In this document: piece after piece, positions 51,479 to 64,000 of the stretch
How positions within the stretch are numbered: the first letter of the stretch is position 1
How the letters are laid out: each line of letters opens with the position of its first letter
Program-made: the position numbers and the translations under genes
Assembly: GCA_029204045.2 (NCBI GenBank)
Contig: CM055064.1
Location: 1,964,250 to 2,028,249 of the forward strand
Length of the DNA: 64,000 nt
Reading direction: 5' to 3'
From: Tillandsia leiboldiana
Taxonomy: Eukaryota > Streptophyta > Magnoliopsida > Poales > Bromeliaceae
The notes under the pieces: generated by a model
What the model was told of the DNA's origin: nothing
Database searches by the model: none
Seen by the model: only the letters and a program-made list of their open reading frames with translations

Positions 51479-53122
51479 ATGTGCAACACCACCTTCCCCA
51501 CCGCGTCCATGGCGAGCACGGAGAAAACCCAGCTCCCCTCCGACCTCTGCGTCGCCCTCGTCCCCTTCCCCAACGCTCCCCCGCTGAAGTCCCCGACTTT
51601 CCCAACGCTCTCCGAAACGCTGAGGGAGGTGGCGTCCCTGTTCCGCCTCTCGCTCCCCATCGCCGTGACGGCGCTGCTGCTCTACTCGCGGTCGGTGGTG
51701 TCCATGGTCTTCCTCGGGACACTCGGCGAGCTCCCACTGGCGGCGGGGTCCCTGGCCATCGCCTTCGCGAACATAACGGGCTACTCCGTGCTCTCCGGGC
51801 TCTCCCTGGGCATGGAGCCCCTCTGCTCCCAGGCGTTCGGGGCCAACCAGCCCAGGCTCCTCGCCCTCACCCTCCACCGCGCCGTCCTCTTCCTCCTCTG
51901 CTCCGCGCTGCCCATCGCGCTGCTCTGGCTCCACACCACCGAGATCCTCCTCCTGCTGGGGCAGGACCGGGACATCGCCCGCCTCGCCCAGAGCTACCTC
52001 CTCTACTCCCTCCCGGACCTCCTCTCCTTCTCGGTCATCCACCCCGTCCGCATCTACCTCCGCTCTCAGGGGATCACGGCCCCAGTCACCGCCGCCGCCG
52101 CCGCCGCCTCGGCGATCCACGTCCCGGCCAACCTGCTCCTCGTGAACCGCCTGTCCCTCGGCGTCCCCGGGGTGGCCGCCGCCGCCGCCGCGTCCAACCT
52201 GGCCCTGGTCCTCTTCCTCCTCTGCTCCCTCCGCCGCGACCCGGCCCTGCGGTGGGTCGGGCCGGGGCTGGGCGAGCGCCTCTCCGGGTGGGGGCCCCTG
52301 GCGCGGCTGGCGGGGCCGAGCTGCGTGTCGGTGTGCCTGGAGTGGTGGTGGTACGAGCTGATGATCCTCCTCTGCGGCCTCCTCCCGGATCCCAAGCCCG
52401 CCGTGGCGGCCATGGGCGTGCTCATCCAGACCACGGCGCTCGTCTACGTGTTCCCCTCGTCGCTCGGCTTCGGAGTGTCCACGCGCGTCGGCAACGAGCT
52501 CGGCGCCAACCGCCCCGCGCGGGCGCGCGCCGCCGCCGCCACCGCCGTGGGGCTCTCGGCGCTCATGGGCCTCGCCGCCATGGGCTTCGCCGCCGGGGTG
52601 CGGGAGCGCTGGGGTCGCATGTTCACCGCCGACGCCGACATCCTGCGGCTCACGGCCGCCGCTCTACCCATCGTCGGGCTGTGCGAGCTCGGCAACTGTC
52701 CCCAGACCGTGGGCTGCGGCGTCCTCCGCGGCACCGCTCGCCCGGCCCACGCCGCCCACGTCAACCTCGGCGCTTTCTATCTCGTGGGCATGCCCGTCGC
52801 CGTGGGCCTGGGCTTCGGCCTCCGCGTGGGCTTCTGCGGCCTCTGGATGGGCCTCCTAGCGGCCCAGGTCTGCTGCGCTGGCCTCATGCTCTACGTCGTC
52901 TGCACCACCGACTGGCCCGCCCAGGCGCGCCGGGCCCAGCTGCTGACGTCCGCGTCCACATCCGCGCCGGCTGACGTGGAGAAGGCGGCGATGCTGATTG
53001 GCCCTCGCCGCGCGGAACCTGAGGAGCCCGAGCAGGAGGAGGCGGCCAAACCGGAGGTAGGAGACAAGGTGACCTGCTACCAGCCGTTGATCTCGATCAG
53101 GACGGTGGAGATCGAGAGATGA
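51479..53122 (+). CDS. MATE/DTX efflux transporter, intronless
   Basis: Multidrug and toxic compound extrusion transporter, 547 aa, about 12 hydrophobic segments in two bundles; exports organic solutes by cation antiport across plasma, vacuolar or endosomal membranes. Visible signatures: SGLSLGMEPLCSQAFGA (107-122), IYLRSQGITAPVT (192-204), CLEWWWYELMILLCG (286-300), FPSSLGFGVSTRVGNELGAN (325-344) and VGCGVLRGTARP near residue 420. The CLEWWWYE block and lack of introns fit the DTX48-56 (ADP1/ABS3-like) clade. A second in-frame ATG at 51509 (residue 11) has better context (GTCCATGGCG) than the first (GCTATGTGC), so the protein may start there. Coding GC is extreme compared with its AT-rich flanks. 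The substrate cannot be predicted. Confidence 0.95.
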   Translation: MCNTTFPTASMASTEKTQLPSDLCVALVPFPNAPPLKSPTFPTLSETLREVASLFRLSLPIAVTALLLYSRSVVSMVFLGTLGELPLAAGSLAIAFANITGYSVLSGLSLGMEPLCSQAFGANQPRLLALTLHRAVLFLLCSALPIALLWLHTTEILLLLGQDRDIARLAQSYLLYSLPDLLSFSVIHPVRIYLRSQGITAPVTAAAAAASAIHVPANLLLVNRLSLGVPGVAAAAAASNLALVLFLLCSLRRDPALRWVGPGLGERLSGWGPLARLAGPSCVSVCLEWWWYELMILLCGLLPDPKPAVAAMGVLIQTTALVYVFPSSLGFGVSTRVGNELGANRPARARAAAATAVGLSALMGLAAMGFAAGVRERWGRMFTADADILRLTAAALPIVGLCELGNCPQTVGCGVLRGTARPAHAAHVNLGAFYLVGMPVAVGLGFGLRVGFCGLWMGLLAAQVCCAGLMLYVVCTTDWPAQARRAQLLTSASTSAPADVEKAAMLIGPRRAEPEEPEQEEAAKPEVGDKVTCYQPLISIRTVEIER

Positions 53123-54616
53123 TGATTTGTAAAGTAGCAATCCACGACACAGTGCCGCGCTCTGACCACGCGGAACAATGGTGCGAGACAGCGAGAGAGC
53201 GACAAATTTTTTTTTTTTTCTTCTAATTAATTTACTCCTTTTCTTTTAATTTTTTTTTCCTTGTTATCTTAATTTGATGGGGGATTGAATTTGAGGATTA
53301 CTTAATTACAAGGAATTATCAGTTGATATGGTTTGGATTTTTTTTTTTTTTTTTCCTTGTTTTGACTCGAGTAATTCAAAAGTCCACTTTTCGATTTTTC
53401 TGTATATATTTTTTAAACATTTTTATAATGCTTGTGAATTTGTTGCAGCAAAGATATGCGAGAATGGATGGTTCACTATTAATTAATTGTATTCCAGTGA
53501 AGTTTAGTTTCGCTAAATATGCAATATATATTTTCAAATTAAACTATATATTATTATATCAGAACAAATGCATAGTTATATATTGCTATATTTTCAAATT
53601 AAACTATATATTATTATATCAGAACAAATACATAGTTATATATTGCCTTATATATATTCGTTGAAGTCCAATTAGGTGCACTAAATTTATCACACGTCTC
53701 TTCTAGGGTTGTTTCCATCAAGTGGAGATTTTCATTGGGCGATGTTGATTATGAAGTGCTTCTTTAATTGATTTGCGCACGACGTTGATTGTTTTGCAAT
53801 CATCCAAATATTGTTCGGCAAATAAACTACATTGCCTTTTTGTAGTTCCATGCATGTGTATCTTGCTTCGACAGTAGGATTTATTTTTTGTTACATGTAT
53901 TTCATGCATTATTTGCCATCGTTTTTGTATGCCACTTCGTGCTAATGAGTGGCACTATACTAATCAATCATGATTCGCTATTGATAGATATATATTAATT
54001 TGTTCTCCTCGCTATTTACTGTTTTAAAAAATAAAATAATTATTATTGTTATTAAAAAATTTAAGCTATTTTAATACATATTCGACACTCTTTCTGATTG
54101 GTTCAAAATTTACTTATAAAATTAAATTAAATGAAATTAAATAAAGTTAGGAGTTTAATTTGTGGAATTCCAATTAAGAACATCTTACTCTCATATTACT
54201 TGTAAAATATAAATATTAAAAATTTACAATCTGATTTGTTTTTAAGTAAAAGAAACATTGCTTACATCATTATATATATTGAGCTAATAATTTTTTTTTT
54301 TTTTTGCTGAATTCTTATATTATCTTTGAATTTATGAAAGGTCATGTTATATATGTAACTTGTACAATGTTTCTAAAGAAATTAAGCTCTCTCATCACTT
54401 CATTAATTTAGTATCTCAATTCATTAAGTTTATATGAATCTTCTAGATTTAAAAGTAATTTACATTAAAATTATATTTTTTGTTCTAAAGTCTGTAACTT
54501 TATAATAACTGAAACAGAAACTCTGAAGTTATCATCTATCAGACACTACGTGGCTTGATTGTTCTTTTCCCGTCGACAAGCCTTTCTCCATCGTAAAATT
54601 TTGACACAATTATCAT

Positions 54617-54661
<45 letters not shown>

Positions 54662-54935
54662 AAAGTCCAAGCAAAATCAATTTCAACATCAAGCATGTGT
54701 TAACCCATTTGGATCTCATTATCTTTAGTTTATTCATGTAGTTTGGTCTCGTTTCCGGGTCAAATCAAGTGAGTAGTTACACAATGAATGCAACACTTCG
54801 TGGGATTCCCGGTAGGAAGGGAAACAATCACGTGCACAGCCACGCATTTGAATCAATGTACATCACATTCTTTTTTCTTTTTTTTTTTCTTTTTTCTTAA
54901 TATATAATAAGTTTTTTTTAAATTATAATATCAAT
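53123..54935. other. MATE 3' flank and AT-rich intergenic DNA
   Basis: No gene recognised. Presumed MATE 3'UTR to about 53300, a two-copy 60-bp tandem at 53527-53646, and (TA)n at 54622-54655. Confidence 0.4.
53527..53646 (+). repeat. 60-bp tandem duplication
   Basis: Two head-to-tail copies (53527-53586 and 53587-53646) differing at one base (AAATGCAT versus AAATACAT). The unit includes TTTTCAAATTAAACTATATA. Confidence 0.95.
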
Positions 54936-55090
54936 TAACCGGTTCTAGTGCAAGTGGCAAAAGATTTGATGGTTGATAGTCAAGTCCTGAGTTTGAAGCT
55001 TAATTTACTTTATATTTCAATCTAAATTTATTTTAAAAATAAACGATGCGGATAAAATACTATCTTTCTCTTTCAAAAAAAAAAAAAAAA
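54936..55090 (+). mobile_element. tRNA-like SINE, copy 3
   Basis: Starts CCGGTTCTAGTGCAAGTGGC (A-box-like), B-box-like GAGTTTGAAGC about 60 bases on, then AAATTTATTTTAAAAATAAAC-type block and GCGGATAAAATACTATC, ending in CTCTTTC plus a poly-A tail. Same order as 34602-34752. Confidence 0.7.

Positions 55091-57941
<2,851 letters not shown>

Positions 57942-57975
<34 letters not shown>
57942..57975 (+). repeat. (TA)n array
   Basis: 34 bp TA array after a short CT tract. Confidence 0.95.
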
Positions 57976-57980
<5 letters not shown>

Positions 57981-58422
57981 CTGTTAAATCGAAACAACGA
58001 AGAATAAATTTAAGAGCAAAAAATTATATGAAAAGAACACCTCAAAATTTATATGATTCGACCACAGACGAATATCTATCAACGAAAATAAAATAAAATT
58101 TTTTATTAATATTAAAAATAAAATACAAAAATAAAGATTTTAAAAGACCGAAACTTTAATTAAATTCGAAACGATAAAATTCACGTTCTTGCAAATAATT
58201 CCGAAAGACTTGCCGTCCAATGTGGAAGAAACCGGTGCTACGACTCGACTCGAATCACCAACCCTCGTACAGATCACCATCGGCTCTTTAAACTCGCCAT
58301 CCAATGTGCAAAAAATCATACGGACAATCTCACCACTGTACATCTTCTTTCTTGGATCGCTTAATTAATTAATTAATTAATTGAGCACAATCTCTAATTA
58401 GAATCTCTGACTTCATTAAAAT

Positions 58423-58479
<57 letters not shown>

Positions 58480-59319
58480 GTCTTTAAATTTGAGTAAAAT
58501 TAAGATTTTAGTCTAATTAGATTTCTAATTAAATTCTATTTATATCCAATAAATTTAAATTTTATATTATTCCAATTTAATTAGAATTTAGTTTTGATTT
58601 AGATAAATATAAATTCAAACTAAAATATAATAATAACATTAGCTAATATTAATATAATTTCAGATTTATTCCAAGTGTGTACAACAAGCTCGATATACAT
58701 ATACCACTAATTAATAAATTAATTAATGATTTATCAAAAGGTACGTACTTGACCTACAAAATAAAGCCTGTAAAAGTTAGCCTTTTATGTGTAGTATAGT
58801 ACTACTTCGTGTCACAAATGACCAAACTAATTCAACTTATGTTATTATTATTTTTATTATTATTATTATTATTTTATGTCCTTTTTTTTTGTGAAATTGA
58901 TGAATTTAACCCTTACTTTCGTGGTCCTTTCACCGACCACTTATGACGTGGTCTTTCATTTTATATTCGACATCTTTTTCTAAACTCAATCAGTTTATCA
59001 AGTGAATCATACCTTAGAGAAATTAAATAAGCTAGCTTTTGCTCTTGAAACTATTGAGAATTTTTTTTTCTTTTTCTCACCTTTTCTTTTCTGAGTACAT
59101 GCGTTAGATTACTTAATTGGGTTCTCCACCAATCGTAGGCCAAAATGTATTATATACTATCCTATAGTTTTGCTTTATCTAAACCAACTTAATTTTATTG
59201 GTAAAGCTCTCCAAATAGCTAGTTAATTAGTGCTAGGACCTATCTTTGATCTATATATAAATTGATCAACGAGATAATATCAAATAACAGATACACCGCT
59301 ACAAAGTTTAAGTTATCAG
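57976..59319. other. AT-rich intergenic DNA
   Basis: No gene recognised. (TTAA)n-type ATTAATTAATTAATTAA near 58365-58382, (TA)n at 58426-58475 and (TTA)n near 58845-58873. Confidence 0.4.
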
Positions 59320-60035
59320 ATTTATTTCTTTAAAAGTCCAGTGATATTTATATTTGCCTTTCTAATTTATTTCTGTTAGATTATTATTTATTTTTTAATA
59401 TAAGATAAAGTGAAAAGTTAATTTTGCCATCACAAATATATTCGTTCAAAATCCTAACTGTTAGTTACATATATAAATATCCTCTCAAAAAAATCCTCAA
59501 TAGTCAAATGCAATTTTTTCAATAAGTATAGCATCTTTTTTCTATATGAAAACAAACTCAATCTGCTATTATTGCAATATGTTCTCTACCTCTCCTCTCA
59601 CTCCTTTTCTTTTTTACTTAACTACTACTTTGTTACCTCTCCTCTCACTCCTTTTCTCTTTTACTTAACTAATACTTTGTTTTTTCATTTATTTTCCTCT
59701 ATTAAACCTTAACTACTCCATTGTTACGAAGATGAAGAGGAGGAAGAAGAATTTTTATTGCTAGGATTTTGATTGAGAAAATGTGAAAAATGTACATGAG
59801 ATCTCTTCGAGGGAGGGTTTTGATTGTTGGCTTCGTTGTTGTTCATCAGGTAGTTAATGAGATTATAATATCAAATTAAAAGGATAAAAATGTTAATTTA
59901 TCTCACTCACTAATCAAGATTAAATATTTTATTTATGATTATATAACTTTTTTGGGAATAAATATGATAATTTAAATGTTATAGAAATATATATGTTATT
60001 TGATATGTTTATAATCAGTTGTATCAAATTATTCC
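59320..60035 (-). mobile_element. Foldback (MITE-like) repeat, copy 3, interrupted
   Basis: Minus-strand relative of 14464-14915. Plus-strand 59850-60030 carries TTATCTCACTCACTAATCAA and GATATGTTTATAATCAG, while 59345-59480 carries the opposite end (TTATTTATTTTTTAATATAA .. ATCCTAACTGTTAG). About 370 bp between them is unrelated and includes a 47-bp tandem duplication. Edges are approximate. Confidence 0.5.
59588..59681 (+). repeat. 47-bp tandem duplication
   Basis: ACCTCTCCTCTCACTCCTTT.. at 59588-59634 is repeated at 59635-59681 with two mismatches. Confidence 0.9.
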
Positions 60036-61285
60036 GTAATCAAATGTGCCACTTGGGGTTCTATAAAACTTTCAAATCGAAACATCTTCGATTGCCTCTC
60101 TATAGGTTGTTAGGGTGGGCGCGCATACGGTTCACATTCTTGTATGTTGGAGAAACAAATAGTAAGACATATTCATCCCTCACCATTATGCTCCTCACAT
60201 GGTTGGCAAAGTGTTATCCTTTTCTTTCAACTAAGATATCATTATTTTGTAGCGTGGAGAATACTTTTGGATTCATGATGATCAATATTTGGGGCAATTC
60301 CTCAACCATGCATGATGACCTATGGGCTCCATCATGATGATAACCAAAACAAAGCAATGTCCATGTCATTCTCCTCATGCTATGGGCATGTTTGGGCTAG
60401 GTATGGAATGAAGGACAAGAGAGGTGGGTATGGCATTGAGTTTGCCAACCCAAGGTGCAACATAAGAGCCAACACTATCTCAATCATAGTGAACCTGGGG
60501 TGTCCTTACATGTGATTGGTGAAATGTGTAGCTAAGGATGATATCATTTAATTTGAATAAAAATAGATATAGCTAAGGATGAGAGGAAACTTACTAGCTC
60601 AACTTGGCATATGTACATCTTTATTTCATGACTCTAGCTAGCTAGCTCCTCCTTTGGATTGAATCATCCCACTTTCCTGTAAAAGATATTCTATGTTATA
60701 TTTATGAAGACATATGAGATGATAAAAATTTAATTATTACTAGGATAATGTTAATTAAGTATATCTCGATCCCAAAAAATAAGATGTTTAATAAAAATTT
60801 CTACAATTTGGAATGAGAAATGATTTAGGCCCTCCACAATATTGCTACAACAAGATAATAATGTGTCGGCAAATTTATATAATATTTTTGAAATGCGTGG
60901 ATAAATTAGTCATAAGTCTCTACGTCAGGCACTCATCAATAATATATATAAATACAATATTATAAGACATCAGAACAATACTGCTCATTAATTTACAAGT
61001 ATTGGATTGATTCTTATTATTCATGATGGATGGAATAACTGCTGCTGAAAAAAGTCTTTTCGACATGGTCGGCGCGAGAGAAAAAAAAAGAGAGAGGTTG
61101 AGGCTATAGCAAGTACAAAGCACTAAACTAATCAGAACGAAGTACACAAGGAACGCAATCTAATATACAACGTGCATGCCATGCACATAAAAAAGAAGGC
61201 GTAAAAAGGGTGTAGTACGTACCCAACATTTTAGGGCAAGGTCAAAGTTTTGCATCATGCATGAACATGGTGAACTCAACAACCG

Positions 61286-61320
<35 letters not shown>

Positions 61321-62429
61321 GCACCAAGCATATAGTACTATAAAGTTTTTCGCTATTAGATCTAACTCTTTGATCATTTTTATCTATTAGATTATACGAT
61401 TTCACTAACCACCAATTCAATTCTAATACATTAATTTTTTTTCATTCAAAACTAAAAATTTAATAACACAAATGACTTGATACTATATATTAATAGCATT
61501 CTAACTTAGTTCTCTCTCTCTTTCACACACACGCCACTCGCTCTCAGCTGATCCGTCCTAGAACTTGGACTCGTACGTACTATCCTATGCATTATAAGCT
61601 AATTAAACTTTATATGCCTGGATCAAATATCAACCAGATTAAGAAAAACCCAGTTGCCTAAAAAAAATGCATCGAAACCTTACAAGTTCATAAAATAATC
61701 TGATCCATTCCAGTGGATACCACGGAATCCACCATAAATCCTTACTACATTTTGTGGAATAAAAATCGTCGAATTATGCTTGGCACTTATCATACTGCTG
61801 GTTGTTGTATATGTGATATTGTTGGTAAGTTAACACTATACATAAAATAGGTGTTATTGGCTAGTCTTAGTTTTAGGTTGGAGTAGTTTTAGAAGTAATG
61901 TTACATTTTTAACTTTATATATGTGATTAAAGATTAATTGTACCAATCTTCCTAACCTAGTTGAATTCAAATTCGAGACAATATTATACTTGATAGGAGA
62001 TTGACTCTCAAAGCCTACCTATGCAAGTGTAAGTATTCAAAGGTATCCAAGCTTCTCGATCGTCATGAGTAGAACGTCGAAGCCAAAAATCTATCTTCTG
62101 CTCCAGTAAATGTCCTAAATGTTGATAGTCACGACTTTACTGAACTTCTTATGGTAGAGAAGTTATTATATAAAGAATATTGGCAAACAAATTATATATT
62201 CTACTGCGATAAGTTGTTTGGAGGGAATTTATATAGAATAGCACCTATTCAAACAATACTCTGTCATTCCGAATTATCTGCAAAATCTGCATTTATAGGT
62301 TTTAGTTTGACTTCGATTATTATTTTGTTTGGCATTTGATTTATTTATGTCTTGAATCAAATTCTAGATTCTAGATACCAAGTTCACTGAAAAAAAAGGA
62401 AAAAAAAAAGGTACCATAAAGATATGGGC
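60036..62429. other. Intergenic DNA
   Basis: No gene assigned. The segment 60040-60520 is less AT-rich and contains a 67-codon open frame (60312-60515) without recognisable family. (TA)n at 61292-61320 is followed by an inverted-repeat segment (61321-61520) related to element A at 35672. The rest is AT-rich. Confidence 0.4.
61321..61520 (+). repeat. Inverted-repeat segment next to (TA)n
   Basis: The left part GCACCAAGCATATAGTACTA .. GTTTTTCGCTATTAGATCT and the right part AAAAATTTAATAACACAAAT .. TGATACTATATATTAATAGC are diverged inverted repeats; both match the arms of element A (35672-35916). Followed by a CT tract. Confidence 0.5.
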
Positions 62430-62735
62430 CTGGCCCAGTTAAGGACCAATGGCTTGCCCATGGGTAGTTAAGGTTTGAGCCCACATTATCTCTTAGCCAA
62501 GTTTTATATAACCACAAAAGTTTGGGCCTTTTACACTTCGGGCCCAAAGCCCTGGAAATGCTGGCCCACTAATGTCCAATTTATTTCTCTTAGTCGGCAA
62601 GTTCCGGTGTTTCGCCGCCGAATTCTCGTTGCAGGGACATAAACCGCAAACGAATGTTGTCTCTAGGGTTACGCTCTCTGTTTTCCACTCTGCGGCGGCA
62701 CACTGCGAGATGAATAGATCAAAACAAAGGTATTA
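62430..62735 (+). promoter_or_regulatory. Putative housekeeping promoter and first exon
   Basis: Dense TGGGCC/GGCCCA words (site II, TCP-type) at about 62425-62570, TTTTATATAACC at about 62501-62512 as a possible TATA box, and a telo-box-like CTCTAGGGTTA at about 62660-62671. Such combinations are typical of plant ribosomal and mitochondrial protein genes. An ATG at 62655 opens a 19-codon frame (MLSLGLRSLFSTLRRHTAR) resembling a mitochondrial presequence, then stops. A second ATG at 62710 runs to a splice-donor-like AAG|GTATTA at about 62729. The gene body was not identified. Confidence 0.35.
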
Positions 62736-63851
62736 TTAGCTATTTTTTCTTTTATTGATTCATATATCGCCATTAAATTCGTGAATTGTTAGTAATTTTG
62801 GCTTCGATCATCTTAATCCTCCAAATTCGCATGGTTTTTAAATAATTTAAGCTACATATATAGGTGTTGTTTTTGCACTAGTTGTGAGTGTGTTGTTATT
62901 GCTGTGTATTTAATTCTGCCACAGTAGCATGAAGAACAACTATTAGTTCTTAAATTTTAAAAGTAATAGATGTTTAGAAATTAAGCTCACTGTATAGTAG
63001 AATATTTTTCTGCTGGAGCCTAAAAGAGTATTAAAGTTTCTCAATTTGATTTCTGCATAATTATATGATATAGAACTATACTATTTGGTAGAATCATTTT
63101 TTGTTTATTTGAATCAATTTTTGTATTTGGGTTGATTGAGTCAATTTATTTGAATCTTTTATTCTTTTTTTTTTCTTTTCCTGTGCTATAATATTTGCGG
63201 CCTATTTTTATACGGTTTGCATCATTATATATGTAGGAACAACGCTGAAAGTGTAGGAAATGTTCTTTGCCAATTGCAGTTGCCTCGATAACCATTTGCT
63301 TTGTTCTCTAGAATTGTTCAAACTAGTGTTATTAATAGTTCGACCGCTACAGTAGCAAACATGGAATTTGGATAGAAACCAAATGAGAGGTGATCCATGT
63401 CGAGTTCTGAGATCAAGGTCGAGATCGCTCTCCGGAGACGGTTCTGTCTCTAGGTTGCTCCTCGAATATGCCATGTTCTTGGGGATTACGCGATTCAATT
63501 TAAAAGAGACTGGCTTTACTGGATTTTAATCAAACGAACAAATAAAAGACGAAAACGAATAAACTTGACTTCGAGCAATACCACAAATTGGAGACAGCAA
63601 GCATTCACATTTTGTTTTCAAACATGTACTGCACGGAATAATATTTAAAGAAATAAATGTTTTATTTTTGTGGCTTTAATCTTAGGTTTTCAGTGGCATA
63701 GAGTGAGTACTATGATTTTTAGTGATTGATGCATTGTATTGATACTTCGATTATTACAGTATTTACATGTCATTGATGTTATATAGCTGTTCTTCGTATC
63801 TAATATGATACGTGTAGTACCAGATTTTGCTATAGGTTTCAATACTACATG
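62736..63851. other. Possible intron or intergenic DNA
   Basis: No coding exon supported. A possible acceptor (ATATATGTAG) near 63236 precedes a short frame. 63390-63480 is moderately GC-rich and looks repeat-derived. Confidence 0.3.
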
Positions 63852-64000
63852 TGTGAGGACCCGAATCCCCACTTAAGAGTTTATTGATGGATTAGTGGCT
63901 TCTGGGAGTGTTTGTGCGTGTGTCGGGCCCCGAAAAAGGATTCCTGGTGAAATTGGAGCAAGATTGCTTATCAGGAGACCCATGTTGGGTGATTGAGGTT
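63852..64000 (+). mobile_element. Possible LTR start, cut by window end
   Basis: An abrupt change of composition at TGTGAGGACCCGAATCCCC, with TG at the boundary and GC-richer sequence to the end (GTCGGGCCCCGAAAAAGG). It resembles the start of a plant LTR, but the other end is outside the window. Confidence 0.3.

Noticed and set aside
51274..52974. 566-codon open frame overlapping the MATE gene in another frame
   Set aside because: It starts at GTG in the leader, is composed of Arg/Pro/Ala runs typical of a shifted GC-rich frame, and has no family resemblance.
60370..60450. Possible microRNA hairpin (CTCATGCTATGGGCATG pairing with GGGTATGGCATTGAG)
   Set aside because: Pairing is limited to short segments with several mismatches, and no known mature miRNA sequence was recognised.
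63208..63498. 96-codon minus-strand open frame with an acidic repeat-like stretch
   Set aside because: No recognised family, no upstream or downstream exons; sequence has the look of retrotransposon debris.

Overview
The window is nuclear DNA from a flowering plant, probably a commelinid monocot. Introns have GT..AG borders, the background is very AT-rich and full of (TA)n, (GA)n and poly-A/T tracts, and two genes have markedly GC-rich codons while two others do not, a contrast familiar from commelinid monocots. Something like pineapple or a relative would fit, but the species cannot be fixed from the sequence alone.

I support four apparently intact protein genes by exon reconstruction. Positions 542-4400 (+) hold a seven-exon Derlin (ER-associated degradation, 240 aa). 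Positions 5961-10882 (+) hold a three-exon profilin (132 aa) with a 4-kb first intron. Positions 23290-25176 (-) hold a three-exon IQ67-domain calmodulin-binding protein (470 aa). Positions 51479-53122 (+) hold an intronless MATE/DTX transporter (547 aa). They do unrelated jobs (ER quality control, actin dynamics, Ca2+/calmodulin scaffolding, membrane transport) and form no cluster. There are also relic exons of an ADCK1-like ABC1 kinase (32283-33220, +) and a likely promoter and first exon of a housekeeping gene near the right end (62430-62735, +).

Most of the remainder is transposon-derived. A nearly complete but coding-dead Ty1/copia element with matched 5-bp target duplications occupies 44841-49799. 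Several very small LTR elements (TRIMs) are present: one with a perfect target duplication inside Derlin intron 6 (3582-4059); one whose LTR is a long imperfect palindrome (7107-7530) and a Cassandra-type element with 5S-rRNA-like LTRs (7668-8423), both inside profilin intron 1; and a decayed minus-strand relative at about 16450-17613. The Derlin-intron TRIM, the Cassandra-type element and the decayed element share one internal domain and related LTR starts, although only one carries the 5S module. There are three copies of a tRNA-like SINE, three copies of a TATACAG-ended foldback repeat, two copies of a short hairpin MITE, and a stack of inverted-repeat elements embedded in (TA)n arrays (35600-36884).

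Layout: 0-11 kb, Derlin and profilin; 11-23 kb, AT-rich intergenic with TRIM and MITE debris; 23-25.2 kb, IQD gene with its upstream region to about 28.3 kb; 28-44 kb, repeats, ABC1K relic, TA-nested elements and a few GC-rich promoter-like islands; 44.8-49.8 kb, copia; 51-53 kb, MATE; 53-62 kb, repeat-rich intergenic; 62.4 kb to end, a possible housekeeping promoter followed by what looks like the edge of another LTR element.
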